Shown here one piece after another: positions 1 through 6,722 of a stretch of DNA of 20,733 bases. The stretch's first letter is position 1; each line of letters begins with the position of its first letter. Both the position numbers and the translations under genes were made by a program. The notes under the pieces were generated by a model, which was not told where the DNA came from, searched no databases, and saw nothing but the letters and a program-made list of their open reading frames with translations. The stretch lies in NCBI GenBank assembly GCA_005877565.1, contig VBOK01000005.1, positions 1-20,733 of the forward strand. Direction: 5' to 3'. The DNA is from Nitrospirota bacterium. GTDB lineage: Bacteria; Nitrospirota; Nitrospiria; Nitrospirales; NS-4.

Positions 1-131
1 CGATCATCCGCACGTCCGTGGATCACGGCACCGCCTACGACATCGTCGGCAGAGGTGTTGCCGACGACGGCAGTCTCGTCGAGGCGATCAGGCTCGCTGC
101 GCAGTTCGTGGAGAACCGGCCTCGGCAATGA
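1..131 (+). CDS. pdxA: 4-hydroxythreonine-4-phosphate dehydrogenase PdxA, C-terminal end (partial)
   Basis: Only the last 42 codons are in the window; the frame is open to base 3 and stops with TGA at 129-131. The fragment reads [16 protein letters not shown], followed by [10 protein letters not shown]. This matches the conserved C-terminal segment of PdxA, the NAD-dependent dehydrogenase of deoxyxylulose-phosphate-dependent pyridoxal phosphate synthesis, including the DHGTA stretch near the active site. The stop overlaps the rsmA start as ATGA, so the two genes are translationally coupled. The pdxA-rsmA pairing is found in many bacteria, including E. coli (surA-pdxA-rsmA), which supports both calls. 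The metal-binding histidines and the rest of the enzyme lie upstream of the window. Confidence 0.88.
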   Translation, partial: IIRTSVDHGTAYDIVGRGVADDGSLVEAIRLAAQFVENRPRQ

Positions 132-964
132 TGCGCCCCGATGCTCGCGCCCGCGTCACGCCCGCGCACGTCCCGCGCAAGTCCCTGGGGCAGCATTTCC
201 TCATCGATAAGAACATCGTCCGCAAGATTGTCCGCCTGGCCGGGCTGCAGCCTGGCGAGACCGTGCTGGAGATCGGCCCGGGACGGGGGATCCTGACGGA
301 GGCGCTGCTGGACAGCTCCGGGCTCGTAGTCGCCGTGGAGCTGGACACCGCGCTCTGCGCGCACCTCCGCGCGACGCTGGGGCGCCGGTCGAATTTCCGC
401 CTGGTCGAGGGCGACGCGCTGACGTTCGATTACACGCAGGTGCCGAGCCCGTTCCTGGTGGTGGCCAACCTGCCATACTACGTCTCGACGCCGCTGCTGT
501 TCCGTCTGCTGGAGGAGCGGCGGTGCATCGACCGTCTGGTGCTGATGCTCCAGGAGGAGGTGGTTGCGCGCCTGGCCGCCGCTCCCGGTGGCAAGGACTA
601 CGGGGCGCTCTCCATCGCAGCCCAGTTCTACTGCGAGGTGCGGCAGGCATTCAGGGTGTCGCCCACGTGCTTTCGCCCGAAGCCCCAGGTCGGGTCGGCG
701 GTCGCCGTACTCACGCCGTTGCCGAAGCCGCGCGTCTCGGTGGCGGACGAAGCGTTCTTCTTCCGGGTTGTGCGCGCCGGGTTTGCGCACCGGCGCAAGG
801 CCTTGCTGAATTCGCTGCGGGATGAGGACTTCGAGGGCGCGCCGACGGCCGCGGCGTTGGAGCGAGCCGGCATCGATCCCCGCCGCCGCGCCGAGACGTT
901 GCGCATCGAGGAATTCGCCGCGCTGGCGGATGGGCTGCTCAGTTTGAACCAGAAGAAAGAGTGA
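128..964 (+). CDS. rsmA: 16S rRNA (adenine1518-N6/adenine1519-N6)-dimethyltransferase RsmA
   Basis: RsmA (KsgA) dimethylates two adjacent adenines in the 3'-terminal helix 45 hairpin of 16S rRNA, a late checkpoint in 30S assembly in the cytoplasm. The 278-aa protein has the usual family length. Residues 18-27 carry the N-terminal signature [10 protein letters not shown]. Residues 48-54 (EIGPGRG) form the SAM-binding glycine loop, and NLPYY at 114-118 is the motif IV that holds the target adenine. The C-terminal helical domain contains the expected [19 protein letters not shown] segment. The ATG at 128 overlaps the pdxA stop (ATGA). A second ATG follows at once at 131, so the start could be one codon later. 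The gene ends 16 nt before the stop of the convergent methyltransferase, with no obvious terminator in the gap. Confidence 0.95.
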   Translation: MMRPDARARVTPAHVPRKSLGQHFLIDKNIVRKIVRLAGLQPGETVLEIGPGRGILTEALLDSSGLVVAVELDTALCAHLRATLGRRSNFRLVEGDALTFDYTQVPSPFLVVANLPYYVSTPLLFRLLEERRCIDRLVLMLQEEVVARLAAAPGGKDYGALSIAAQFYCEVRQAFRVSPTCFRPKPQVGSAVAVLTPLPKPRVSVADEAFFFRVVRAGFAHRRKALLNSLRDEDFEGAPTAAALERAGIDPRRRAETLRIEEFAALADGLLSLNQKKE

Positions 965-980
965 CGGCCAGCGAGATCGG

Positions 981-2003
981 TTAGCGCCTTCCCTCGATCA
1001 GCGCATTCTCTCCGTCTTTCCGTTTTCCCATCCCCGTCAACAGCCGCACATGTCGGTAACCGGCCCTGCGCAGCCATTGCCTCACGTCCCGTGCCGCATA
1101 GGTGTTGCCGGTGTCGGTGAAGAGCAGCATGGTCAGGGCGAACGCAGTCGTGTCGATGGGATACAGCCCGTGTGGGTCGGTGAGGAACGCGTCGTGGATG
1201 ATCAGGCGCCCGGCTGAGGTGAGGGCCTTGTGGATCTTGCGGAAGAGGCCCACGTTCTGCGCCGGCGCGTAGATGTGGATGATGTTCGACAGCCAGACCA
1301 CGTCGTAGCGGCCGGGCAGAGGATCGTTCATGAAATCCAGCGGCGCGAAGCTCAGCCGCGCCTTGGCGGGATGCGTCGCCGCGATCTCGCGCGCGACCTT
1401 GAGGGCTGCGGGGCGATCCGCCACCGTGGCGCGCAGGGCCGGGTTCGCCGCGAGGAAGGCCATGGCGTAGGTGCCGGGCCCGCCACCCAGATCCAGCAGG
1501 GTGCGCGCCCGGCGCAGGTCGAGGAACCGGGCGACCGTCTTCGCCTGCTCACGGCTCCGGTGGTGCATGGCCCAAGTGAAGCTGCGGCGCCAGGCGGGCG
1601 ACTCGGGCTCGTCCGCGTCCAGCGGCTTGCCCGAGCGGACGCTGTCGGTGAGTTGCGTGAAATCGTGCCAATGGTTCGTGATGAGGTCGAGGTAGGCACC
1701 ACGATAGGCCGCGCTCCGCCGGTTCAGCTCCGTGCGGGCAAGCGGCGTGTTCCGATAGGCGGAGCCGCGCTTGACCAGCAGGCCCAGCGCGGCCAGGTTC
1801 CGGCAGAGGATGTCGAGACCCCGCTGGTCGGCTCGGAGGCGTCGTGCCAGCGCCGCGATCGACCAAGTGCGGGCTCCTCCGATGGCGGTGAAGAGATCGA
1901 GCTCCAGCGCGGTGAGGACAGTGCGGGAATACTGATAGAGCTGGGCGACGTTGCGGAAATCATCGAAGGTCCTGATCGGGTAAGTGCCGAGAGGATGCGT
2001 CAC
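981..2003 (-). CDS. SAM-dependent O-methyltransferase (acetylserotonin/hydroxyneurosporene O-methyltransferase-like)
   Basis: This 340-aa protein has the two-domain layout of small-molecule O-methyltransferases. Residues 15-100 form an N-terminal winged-helix dimerisation domain (VLTALELDLFTAI, then a wHTH ending in the RNTPLA stretch). A C-terminal Rossmann domain starts at the SAM loop LDLGGGPG (170-177). Further on, the NIIHIYAP segment and a LIIHDAFL strand match the family's post-motif regions. The substrate cannot be read from sequence; related enzymes methylate phenolic, polyketide, carotenoid or quinone hydroxyls. The start is a GTG with no Shine-Dalgarno sequence. It lies 6 nt after a good -10 element, suggesting leaderless translation. 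No biosynthetic neighbours are visible, so it looks like a stand-alone gene. Confidence 0.82.
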   Translation of the reverse strand: MTHPLGTYPIRTFDDFRNVAQLYQYSRTVLTALELDLFTAIGGARTWSIAALARRLRADQRGLDILCRNLAALGLLVKRGSAYRNTPLARTELNRRSAAYRGAYLDLITNHWHDFTQLTDSVRSGKPLDADEPESPAWRRSFTWAMHHRSREQAKTVARFLDLRRARTLLDLGGGPGTYAMAFLAANPALRATVADRPAALKVAREIAATHPAKARLSFAPLDFMNDPLPGRYDVVWLSNIIHIYAPAQNVGLFRKIHKALTSAGRLIIHDAFLTDPHGLYPIDTTAFALTMLLFTDTGNTYAARDVRQWLRRAGYRHVRLLTGMGKRKDGENALIEGRR

Positions 2004-2009
2004 ACCCGC

Positions 2010-2038
2010 AGTATAGCATCCTCGATGAAGCCTCTAAA
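2010..2038 (-). promoter_or_regulatory. Candidate sigma70-type promoter of the O-methyltransferase gene
   Basis: On the minus strand TTTAGA (2038-2033) is followed by a 17-nt spacer and TATACT (2015-2010). The -10 matches five of six consensus bases and the -35 matches four. Transcription would start about seven bases further on, essentially at the GTG start codon (2003), leaving no leader. Confidence 0.5.
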
Positions 2039-2083
2039 TATGGTAGGGCTGGTGCGGTTCCCCAAAAAATTTGCCCAGCACAC

Positions 2084-2112
2084 TGGACAATGCACCTGCG
2101 GGGCCTTATAAG
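2084..2112 (+). promoter_or_regulatory. Candidate sigma70-type promoter of the zinc-ribbon gene
   Basis: TGGACA (2084-2089), a 17-nt spacer and TATAAG (2107-2112) each match the consensus at five of six positions. The predicted start near 2119 gives a leader of about 29 nt that includes the strong ribosome-binding site GGGAGGAG (2131-2138). The region between this promoter and the divergent methyltransferase promoter is only about 45 nt. Confidence 0.55.
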
Positions 2113-2147
2113 GTTAACTCCCTTTGCGATGGGAGGAGAAGATTACG

Positions 2148-2324
2148 ATGCGGAAGTGCAAGAAGTGCCAGGGGGCAATGTTTCCCGAGCGCGTGCTCGA
2201 CATGCTGGACGGGTTAGTGGCCCATTTCTATGCGTGCGCCAACTGCGGCCGGCGGGAAGAAGCCGAGAATTGCGTGCAGCCCATGCATTCGTCCGAGGTC
2301 GGCGGGTCCGTAGTATCTCGTTAG
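2148..2324 (+). CDS. Small zinc-ribbon protein
   Basis: This 58-aa protein carries two CxxC knuckles, C4-x2-C7 and C30-x2-C33, spaced like a zinc ribbon, with a further Cys at 42. No other domain is present and I do not recognise a named family. Such mini zinc ribbons are usually annotated as hypothetical; they may bind nucleic acid or a protein partner, but nothing here shows which. The ATG at 2148 is preferred over the upstream in-frame ATG at 2124. GGGAGGAG ends nine bases before 2148, the upstream codons overlap that site, and the first knuckle begins right after the chosen start. A promoter sits immediately upstream, and the next promoter-like element starts 13 nt after the stop, so it is probably transcribed alone. 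Confidence 0.72.
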   Translation: MRKCKKCQGAMFPERVLDMLDGLVAHFYACANCGRREEAENCVQPMHSSEVGGSVVSR

Positions 2325-2336
2325 GGAAAGGTCGAA

Positions 2337-2365
2337 TTGACAAGACAGCCGGAGTGGATTACGAT
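2337..2365 (+). promoter_or_regulatory. Candidate promoter of an orphan short transcript
   Basis: A perfect -35 TTGACA (2337-2342) is followed by a 17-nt spacer and TACGAT (2360-2365), which matches TATAAT at four of six positions. It begins 13 nt after the stop of the zinc-ribbon gene. The predicted start is near 2372, about 330 nt ahead of the terminator-like stem at 2701-2732, with no sizeable gene between. Confidence 0.45.
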
Positions 2366-2414
2366 GATTTCGCACTCGAGAAGGGTGTATGTCTCAGAGA
2401 GAGGAGGTGCTCGT

Positions 2415-2513
2415 ATGGACGAACTCACTCCTCCGGACAATGCAGGCCCGCCGGCGACGGGTGTTGTCTCGCCGCGGTGGGCCTTCCGTTCGGTGCCGAG
2501 TCCCTCTCCGTAA
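2415..2513 (+). CDS. Candidate 32-aa peptide
   Basis: The ORF begins with ATG, seven bases after AGGAGG (2402-2407), one of the best ribosome-binding sites in the window, and ends with TAA at 2511-2513. The predicted peptide is proline-rich (eight Pro of 32), has no hydrophobic segment and matches nothing I know. The strong initiation signal is the main support; a chance ORF of this length is easily possible. It lies about 40 nt downstream of the predicted transcript start and ahead of the hairpin-rich region, as a leader peptide would. Confidence 0.3.
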   Translation: MDELTPPDNAGPPATGVVSPRWAFRSVPSPSP

Positions 2514-2700
2514 GCTTCGAGGGTGGCGCCTTTTGGTGCGCGGTCGCTAAGCAGCGACAAACGAGCACTCTGGGCTACGGAAAACAGCCTGCAAAGTGAG
2601 GGGCGTGGGTCTGGCGGCGACGGAGGTCCCCAACCGACTGTCGTAGGCGGGTCGGACATAGGCGACCAATAATGGACGGCTGAGGCGTCCCAAGCGCCGC

Positions 2701-2732
2701 GAAGGGCTACCTTCCCTGGAAGGTAGCCCTTC
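2701..2732 (+). terminator. Perfect 15-bp stem, terminator-like or attenuator
   Basis: GAAGGGCTACCTTCC pairs perfectly with GGAAGGTAGCCCTTC around a 2-nt centre (a tetraloop if the last pair opens). It is the strongest inverted repeat in the window. Only a short GTATTT tract follows, so it is not a textbook U-tract terminator. It closes the orphan transcript and lies 69 nt upstream of ftsK, so it could also attenuate read-through into ftsK. Confidence 0.6.
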
Positions 2733-2800
2733 GTATTTCCCGCTTACTACCTACAGTGCAATCATTGATCTTGCCCCCTTGATATGGTAGCCTCCTCACA

Positions 2801-5079
2801 ATGGCCGCTGCTGGTACGAGCAAAAGCGGAGCGGCAGAGACCCGCCATGAGATGGCGGGGGTGGTGCTCCTCACCTTGGCCCTGCTCCTCGGCCTCTCGC
2901 TGCTGTCCTACGCTCCACGCGATCCGATCCTGTTCGAAGAGTCCTTTCACCCGGAGTCCGTTCAAAACCTGATCGGCCAGGTCGGGATGACGCTGGCCAC
3001 CGGCGTCTTTGCGGCGGTCGGGGGCGGGGGCTACCTTGCGCCGATCGCGCTGGGGATCCTGGGCAGCCGGTGCTTCCTCCGGGGCGGACTGGGCGTCACG
3101 CTCCGCAGCGCCGGCGGCTTCACGACGTTGCTCCTGTTTTTGTCCATGTTGGTGGCGTTACACCTGCCTGGCGTGCCGACGATCGGTAGCGGGTGGGTTC
3201 AGGAAGGACTGGCGGGTGGTCGTATCGGCGGCGCGCTCAGCGGGCTACTCGTGATGTACTTCGCGCCGGCGGGCGCCCACATCGTGCTCATCGCCGGCTT
3301 GCTCGTCTCCGTGCTTGTCGCGATGCCGGTCTCGCTGGTCGCGTTCGGCCAGCGGTGCCGGTCGTGCCGGTTGAGGCGGAGGTTGTGCAGGCGGCAGACA
3401 GCGCCGAGACCGTGGAGCCGGCGTCGCTGAGCCAGCCGGCGTACCGTCGCCGCAAGAGGAAGCTCGCCATCGCGGGTCTTCGCTCAGAGCAACTTGTCCT
3501 GCCGCAGATCGTGGACGGGGCCGGGTACGTGCTGCCGGACCCGGCGGTGTTGCTGAGCGATCCGGCGGTGCGTGTGGATCGGCTCACCGACGAGGAGATC
3601 CGCACACAGGCGCAGGTGCTCACCCAGGCCCTGGCAAATTTCGGGATCGACGGCCAGGTGATCCAGACGCACGTGGGCCCTGTCGTGACGATGTACGAAT
3701 TCGAGCCGGCCCCCGGCGTCAAGGTGGCCCGCATCGTGAACCTCGCCGACGATCTCGCACTGGCGATGCGGGCGACCAGCATCCGCATCGTCGCGCCCAT
3801 CCCCGGCAAGTCGGTGGTCGGGATCGAAGTGCCCAACCCGCGGCGCGAAGACGTGATGCTCAAGGAGATCGTCATGAGCGAGGCCTATAGTGGCGCTCGC
3901 TCGCTGTTGAAGCTGGCGCTGGGCAAGGACATCTTCGGCAGGCCCGTCGTGGCGGACCTCCGGAGCATGCCGCACCTGCTCGTCGCGGGTGCCACGGGAT
4001 CGGGCAAGAGCGTCGGCCTCAACACGATGATCCTGAGCCTCCTCTTCGCGGCGCGCCCGGATGAAGTCAAATTCCTGCTGATCGACCCCAAGATGCTCGA
4101 GCTGACGGTGTACGAGGGCGTCCCGCATCTGTGGCGTCCGGTCATTACACAGCCCAAGGCCGCCTCGCGCGGGCTCATGCTGGCCGTCAAGGAGATGGAC
4201 CGTCGCTACAAGCTGATGGCCGAGTACGGTGCCCGCAACATTGATGCGTACAACCGCGCCGTCGCGGAGGCTCAGGGCGTCCCGCCGCCGCAACCCCTGG
4301 AGACGCCGGAGGGGGAGGTCGTGCCCTGCACGGAGCCGCAGCCGGCGTATCTCTCGGAAGAGGATCAGCTCGCATTGGGCGAGACGGCGGCTCCCGGCGG
4401 CTCGGAGGCGCTGACGCCGCCGGCGCCGCTCCCCTACCTGGTCATCGTCATTGACGAGCTGGCCGACCTGATGTTGGTCGCATCGCAGGAAGTCGAGGAC
4501 TCCATCACCAAGCTTGCGCAGATGGCGCGGGCTGCCGGGATCCACCTGATCCTCGCCACGCAGCGGCCCTCCGTGGATGTGCTGACCGGCCTCATCAAGG
4601 CGAACTTCCCGGCGCGCATCGCGTTCCAGGTCGCTTCGAAGACCGACTCGCGCACGATCCTCGACCAGAACGGCGCCGATCAGTTGCTGGGCTGCGGCGA
4701 CATGCTCTACCTGGCCACCGGCAGCGGCAAGCTGATTCGCGTGCACGGCGCTTACGTGCCGGAGGGTGATCTGCGCAAGGTCGTGAAGTTCGTCAAGGCC
4801 CAGGGCAGTCCGGCCTTTGCCGAGGAGGCGGTGCCGGTGGAGGCGGAGGGGCCCGGCGACGACGGCGAGCGGGACGAGATGTACGAGAAGGCCAAGGAGA
4901 TCGTGATCGGCACCGGGCAGGCCTCGGCCTCGTTCCTGCAGCGCCGGCTCCGCATCGGCTATCCCCGCGCGGCCCGCATGATCGAGATGATGGAGCAGGA
5001 CGGCATCGTCGGCGCGATGTCGAGAGACGGCCGCCGGGAACTGCTCGTCAAGCGCGTCGGTGTGGATGAAGGGCTATGA
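2801..5079 (+). CDS. ftsK: DNA translocase FtsK/SpoIIIE (reading frame broken once)
   Basis: FtsK is the septum-anchored, ATP-driven DNA pump that clears chromosome dimers and terminus DNA during division. The first frame (2801-3349) encodes an N-terminal domain with about four membrane helices. The second (from 3352, phase shifted) encodes a short linker and the motor. The motor has Walker A GATGSGKS at 3988-4011, the Walker B strand LVIVIDELAD at about 4438-4467, the ATQRPSVDVLTGLIKANFPARIAFQV-type region, and the C-terminal winged-helix gamma domain (QRRLRIGYPRAARMIEMME). The joined protein would be about 759 aa, normal for the family. The first frame alone stops at 3430; the second is open from an ATG at 3193, but that upstream stretch is a shadow of the membrane domain. 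A proline-rich insertion of about 50 residues (about 4273-4431) separates the two Walker regions. The start lacks a clear ribosome-binding site. lolA overlaps the stop by 4 nt. Confidence 0.9.
3347..3352 (+). other. Frameshift point inside ftsK
   Basis: Up to GGC at 3347-3349 the 2801 frame encodes the last membrane helix (ending LVAFG). From GCG at 3352 the next frame encodes the linker (AVPVVPVEAE) and the whole motor. Two bases, CA, lie between. One missing C, making GGC CCA GCG, would restore a single frame reading AFGPAVPVVP. The break sits at a short C run in a region under weak selection, typical of an assembly error. No slippery heptamer is apparent. Confidence 0.75.
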
Positions 5080-5768
5080 CCCGCCGCGCGCTCGCGGGGA
5101 GCGTGGCCCTGGCCGCGCTCACAATGGGGACTGCTTGGCTGCCGGTGCCCGCCGGCGCCGGGGATCCCGTGAAGGATTTGGTGAGGAAGGTCGAGGCCCG
5201 CTACCAGACGACGACCGACCTCACCGCTGAATTCTCCCAGTCCACGGACATCAAGGGGTTTGCCAAGCCGCTCCAGTCGTCCGGCCGGGTCTACATCAAG
5301 CGGCCGGGCAAGCTCCGGTGGGATTACCTGGTGCCCACGCTCGAGCAGATCTTCGTGGACAACGACAAGGTCCAGTTCTACATCCCCGAGCACAAGCAGG
5401 TGATGATTGGGCAGCTCTCCAAGATGGCCAATTCCCAGGCCCCGCTCCAACTGCTCCAAGGCGTCGGGCGGCTGGACCGTCACTACCTCGTCACGGTCGC
5501 TCCGGACGGAGCCAAAGGGCACGGCGGCCTCCCGCTCCTGAGCCTGACCCTTCCCGACGGCGGACCGGACCAGCCGCGGATCGTCGTCGAAGTGGACCCG
5601 GGCTCCTACTTCCTGCGCCGGGTCGAGCTGCACGACGTGAACGGGAACGTGTCCACCTTCACGTTCAGCGCGATCCGGGCGAATACCGGCCTCAAGAGCG
5701 AGCTGTTCGAGTTCACCGTACCCCAGGACGTGGAAGTCGTCAACGCCCCGACGCTGGCGGTCCCCTGA
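5076..5768 (+). CDS. lolA: Outer-membrane lipoprotein carrier LolA
   Basis: LolA ferries lipoproteins across the periplasm from the LolCDE exporter to the outer membrane. The 230-aa protein has a Sec signal peptide (residues 1 to about 29, ending VPAGAG). Next comes the LolA/LppX half-barrel pattern: LTAEFSQ near residue 45, then GRVYIKRPGKLRWDY, the strongest family signature, which contains the GxxxxxRPxxxRW core. A later IVVEVDPGSYFLRRVELHDVNGN segment follows. The ATG overlaps the ftsK stop as ATGA, so the two are translationally coupled. ftsK next to lolA is a conserved arrangement in many Gram-negative bacteria. No LolB is visible here. The protein shows that the host has an outer membrane and sorts lipoproteins. 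Confidence 0.9.
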   Translation: MTRRALAGSVALAALTMGTAWLPVPAGAGDPVKDLVRKVEARYQTTTDLTAEFSQSTDIKGFAKPLQSSGRVYIKRPGKLRWDYLVPTLEQIFVDNDKVQFYIPEHKQVMIGQLSKMANSQAPLQLLQGVGRLDRHYLVTVAPDGAKGHGGLPLLSLTLPDGGPDQPRIVVEVDPGSYFLRRVELHDVNGNVSTFTFSAIRANTGLKSELFEFTVPQDVEVVNAPTLAVP

Positions 5769-5774
5769 CCGCTC

Positions 5775-6164
5775 GTGCCCTGGACCGCCAAATGGATCGC
5801 TGCCATCGTGGGGACGTTCGTCCTCCTGGTCATCGCGGACCGCATCTGGTATGTCCAGGAGATGAAAGCCCTCGCCGTCAAGCTCGGCGTGGAGTGGTCC
5901 AAGATCGAACGGCGCGGGACCTTCCCCTACGAATACTACAAGAAGGTGGTCCACTACGGCATGACGAAGGACGAGGTCCGCAAGATCATGGCCCACTACG
6001 CCAGCGTCGAGGAGAAGCAGTACGGGAATTACGTGTACGAGACCTACTACTATCGCTTCGGGACCCTGAGCCGCCACGGCGTCCGGGTCGAGTACGACCA
6101 GTTGGGGCGGGTCCGCAAGGTGGACGACGCGCCGCCCGTCCCGCCGCAGGACTTCTCGAAGTAA
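5775..6164 (+). CDS. Membrane-anchored small protein with a BamE/SmpA-like motif
   Basis: This 129-aa protein starts at a GTG 6 nt after the lolA stop. Residues 5-22 form one hydrophobic helix, probably an uncleaved signal anchor, with the rest in the periplasm. Residues 62-68 read GMTKDEV, followed by RKIM; this resembles the GMTxxEVxxLLG helix start of the BamE/SmpA fold. It is followed by aromatic-rich, beta-forming segments (YVYETYYYRFG, then VRVEYDQLGRVRKV) like the strands of that fold. It lacks a lipobox, unlike true BamE, so I give no gene symbol. Its place in the ftsK-lolA operon suggests an envelope role. It is the last gene of the operon; 141 nt follow before the next gene. Confidence 0.6.
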   Translation: MPWTAKWIAAIVGTFVLLVIADRIWYVQEMKALAVKLGVEWSKIERRGTFPYEYYKKVVHYGMTKDEVRKIMAHYASVEEKQYGNYVYETYYYRFGTLSRHGVRVEYDQLGRVRKVDDAPPVPPQDFSK

Positions 6165-6268
6165 CTCCTAGTGTAAAGTACTTGATTCCCATTAACGCTT
6201 CCCGAGCCTAATCCTAATATAGACCCTGGCCGGTTTAAGGGGGGGACATGTCAAAACGGAGAGTCCTC

Positions 6269-6296
6269 TTGACACCATCCGAAACTGAGTTATAGT
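6269..6296 (+). promoter_or_regulatory. Strong sigma70-type promoter of the metal-efflux operon
   Basis: A perfect TTGACA (6269-6274), a 16-nt spacer and TATAGT (6291-6296) make the best promoter in the window. Transcription should begin near 6303, only about three bases before the ATG at 6306, so the first ORF may be read without a leader. Upstream lie a G7 run (6239-6245) and the 8-bp palindrome GACATGTC (6245-6252), centred near -55, which could be a regulator site. No regulator gene is adjacent, and the 16-nt spacer does not fit the 19-20-nt spacer of MerR-type metal promoters. Confidence 0.7.
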
Positions 6297-6305
6297 ACAG
6301 GAATC

Positions 6306-6629
6306 ATGTTACGGAATATGCCTCTGACCCAAAGAGTGCGGATACTTCTCCTGGCCTTGATTGTTTTGGGAGGGATGTCCTGGGTCGACACCCTGGATCT
6401 CAGCGATGACATCCCGCTGCCTCAGCCTCTAACGGTTGTGCAGCAGGCCTTTGAACCTGCTGAGGAGAGCCGAGACGATCTCCTGGGTTTGGTGCATGGT
6501 CAGCAGGCCGTTTGGTGTGTCGCTTCGTTTGTTCCACAACCACACATGCTTCCTGTTCCCGGTGCCCTCTTCGTACCGCCACAGTCCGATCTACCCCTGT
6601 ATCAACGATTTTCGACCTATCGCATCTGA
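6306..6629 (+). CDS. Small exported protein of unknown function, first ORF of the efflux operon
   Basis: I do not recognise this 107-aa protein. Residues 12-24 (RILLLALIVLGGM) form a signal-peptide-like hydrophobic stretch after a short basic start. The mature part is proline-rich with one Cys and a C-terminal LYQRFSTYRI tail. It has few His or Met residues, so it is not an obvious metal chaperone. It directly follows the strong promoter, and the channel gene starts 93 nt after its stop. Short exported ORFs of unknown role often precede CzcCBA-type pumps (CzcI is one example), which is the closest analogy, but I see no clear homology. The ATG at 6318 is an alternative start (MPLTQRVRILLL); neither has a good ribosome-binding site. 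Confidence 0.5.
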   Translation: MLRNMPLTQRVRILLLALIVLGGMSWVDTLDLSDDIPLPQPLTVVQQAFEPAEESRDDLLGLVHGQQAVWCVASFVPQPHMLPVPGALFVPPQSDLPLYQRFSTYRI

Positions 6630-6722
6630 TCTTCACAATGCGTGAGGGTCCGGTGTGAGCGGTCATTCTCGGCCACTCGCGACCACCTGTTCTACTGTCG
6701 GCTATCGTTTTCCAGGAGTCTT

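Larger units (their letters stand above)
2372..2735 (+). ncRNA. Candidate structured RNA / small-peptide transcript in a 476-nt gap without a sizeable gene
   Basis: Between the zinc-ribbon stop (2324) and ftsK (2801) there is no credible large ORF. The stretch is framed by a promoter (2337-2365) and a perfect stem (2701-2732). Hairpins visible inside it are: GTCGCT (2543-2548) pairing with AGCGAC (2553-2558); GCGCC-TTTT-GGTGC just before that; a nested stem at about 2565-2598 formed by CACT/AGTG outside and GGCT/AGCC inside; and CCGAC/GTCGG at about 2634-2655. I could not match it to 6S RNA, tmRNA, RNase P RNA, SRP RNA or a riboswitch I know. The 5' part holds a 32-codon ORF. It may be a regulatory RNA, a peptide mRNA, or the long 5' leader of ftsK. 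Confidence 0.3.

Noticed and set aside
2518..2545. GAGGGTGGCGCC...GCGCGG, reminiscent of a T-box antiterminator
   Set aside because: The conserved AGGGTGGNACCGCG core does not match, no specifier hairpin is evident, and no aminoacyl-tRNA synthetase or amino-acid gene follows.
2321..2659. A 112-codon minus-strand frame across the orphan-transcript region
   Set aside because: It has no ribosome-binding site and proline/serine-rich composition without domains, and it runs against the promoter and terminator orientation.
2708..2724. ACCTTCC...GGAAGGT, which looks like a CueR/MerR metal operator half-site pair
   Set aside because: The arms are only 2 nt apart rather than about 7, they belong to a longer perfect stem, and no -35/-10 pair with a 19-20-nt spacer surrounds them.
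2765..2788. TTGATC and TATGGT ahead of ftsK as a promoter
   Set aside because: The spacer is only 12 nt, and no acceptable -35 lies 16-18 nt from TATGGT.
3484..4746. A 420-codon minus-strand open frame opposite ftsK
   Set aside because: It mirrors the FtsK motor coding strand, has low-complexity Arg/His/Leu composition and no family match.
6642..6722. Upstream GTG start for the outer-membrane channel gene
   Set aside because: The extra 27 residues would bury the signal peptide; the internal ATG at 6723 has AGGAG just upstream and gives a standard signal sequence.
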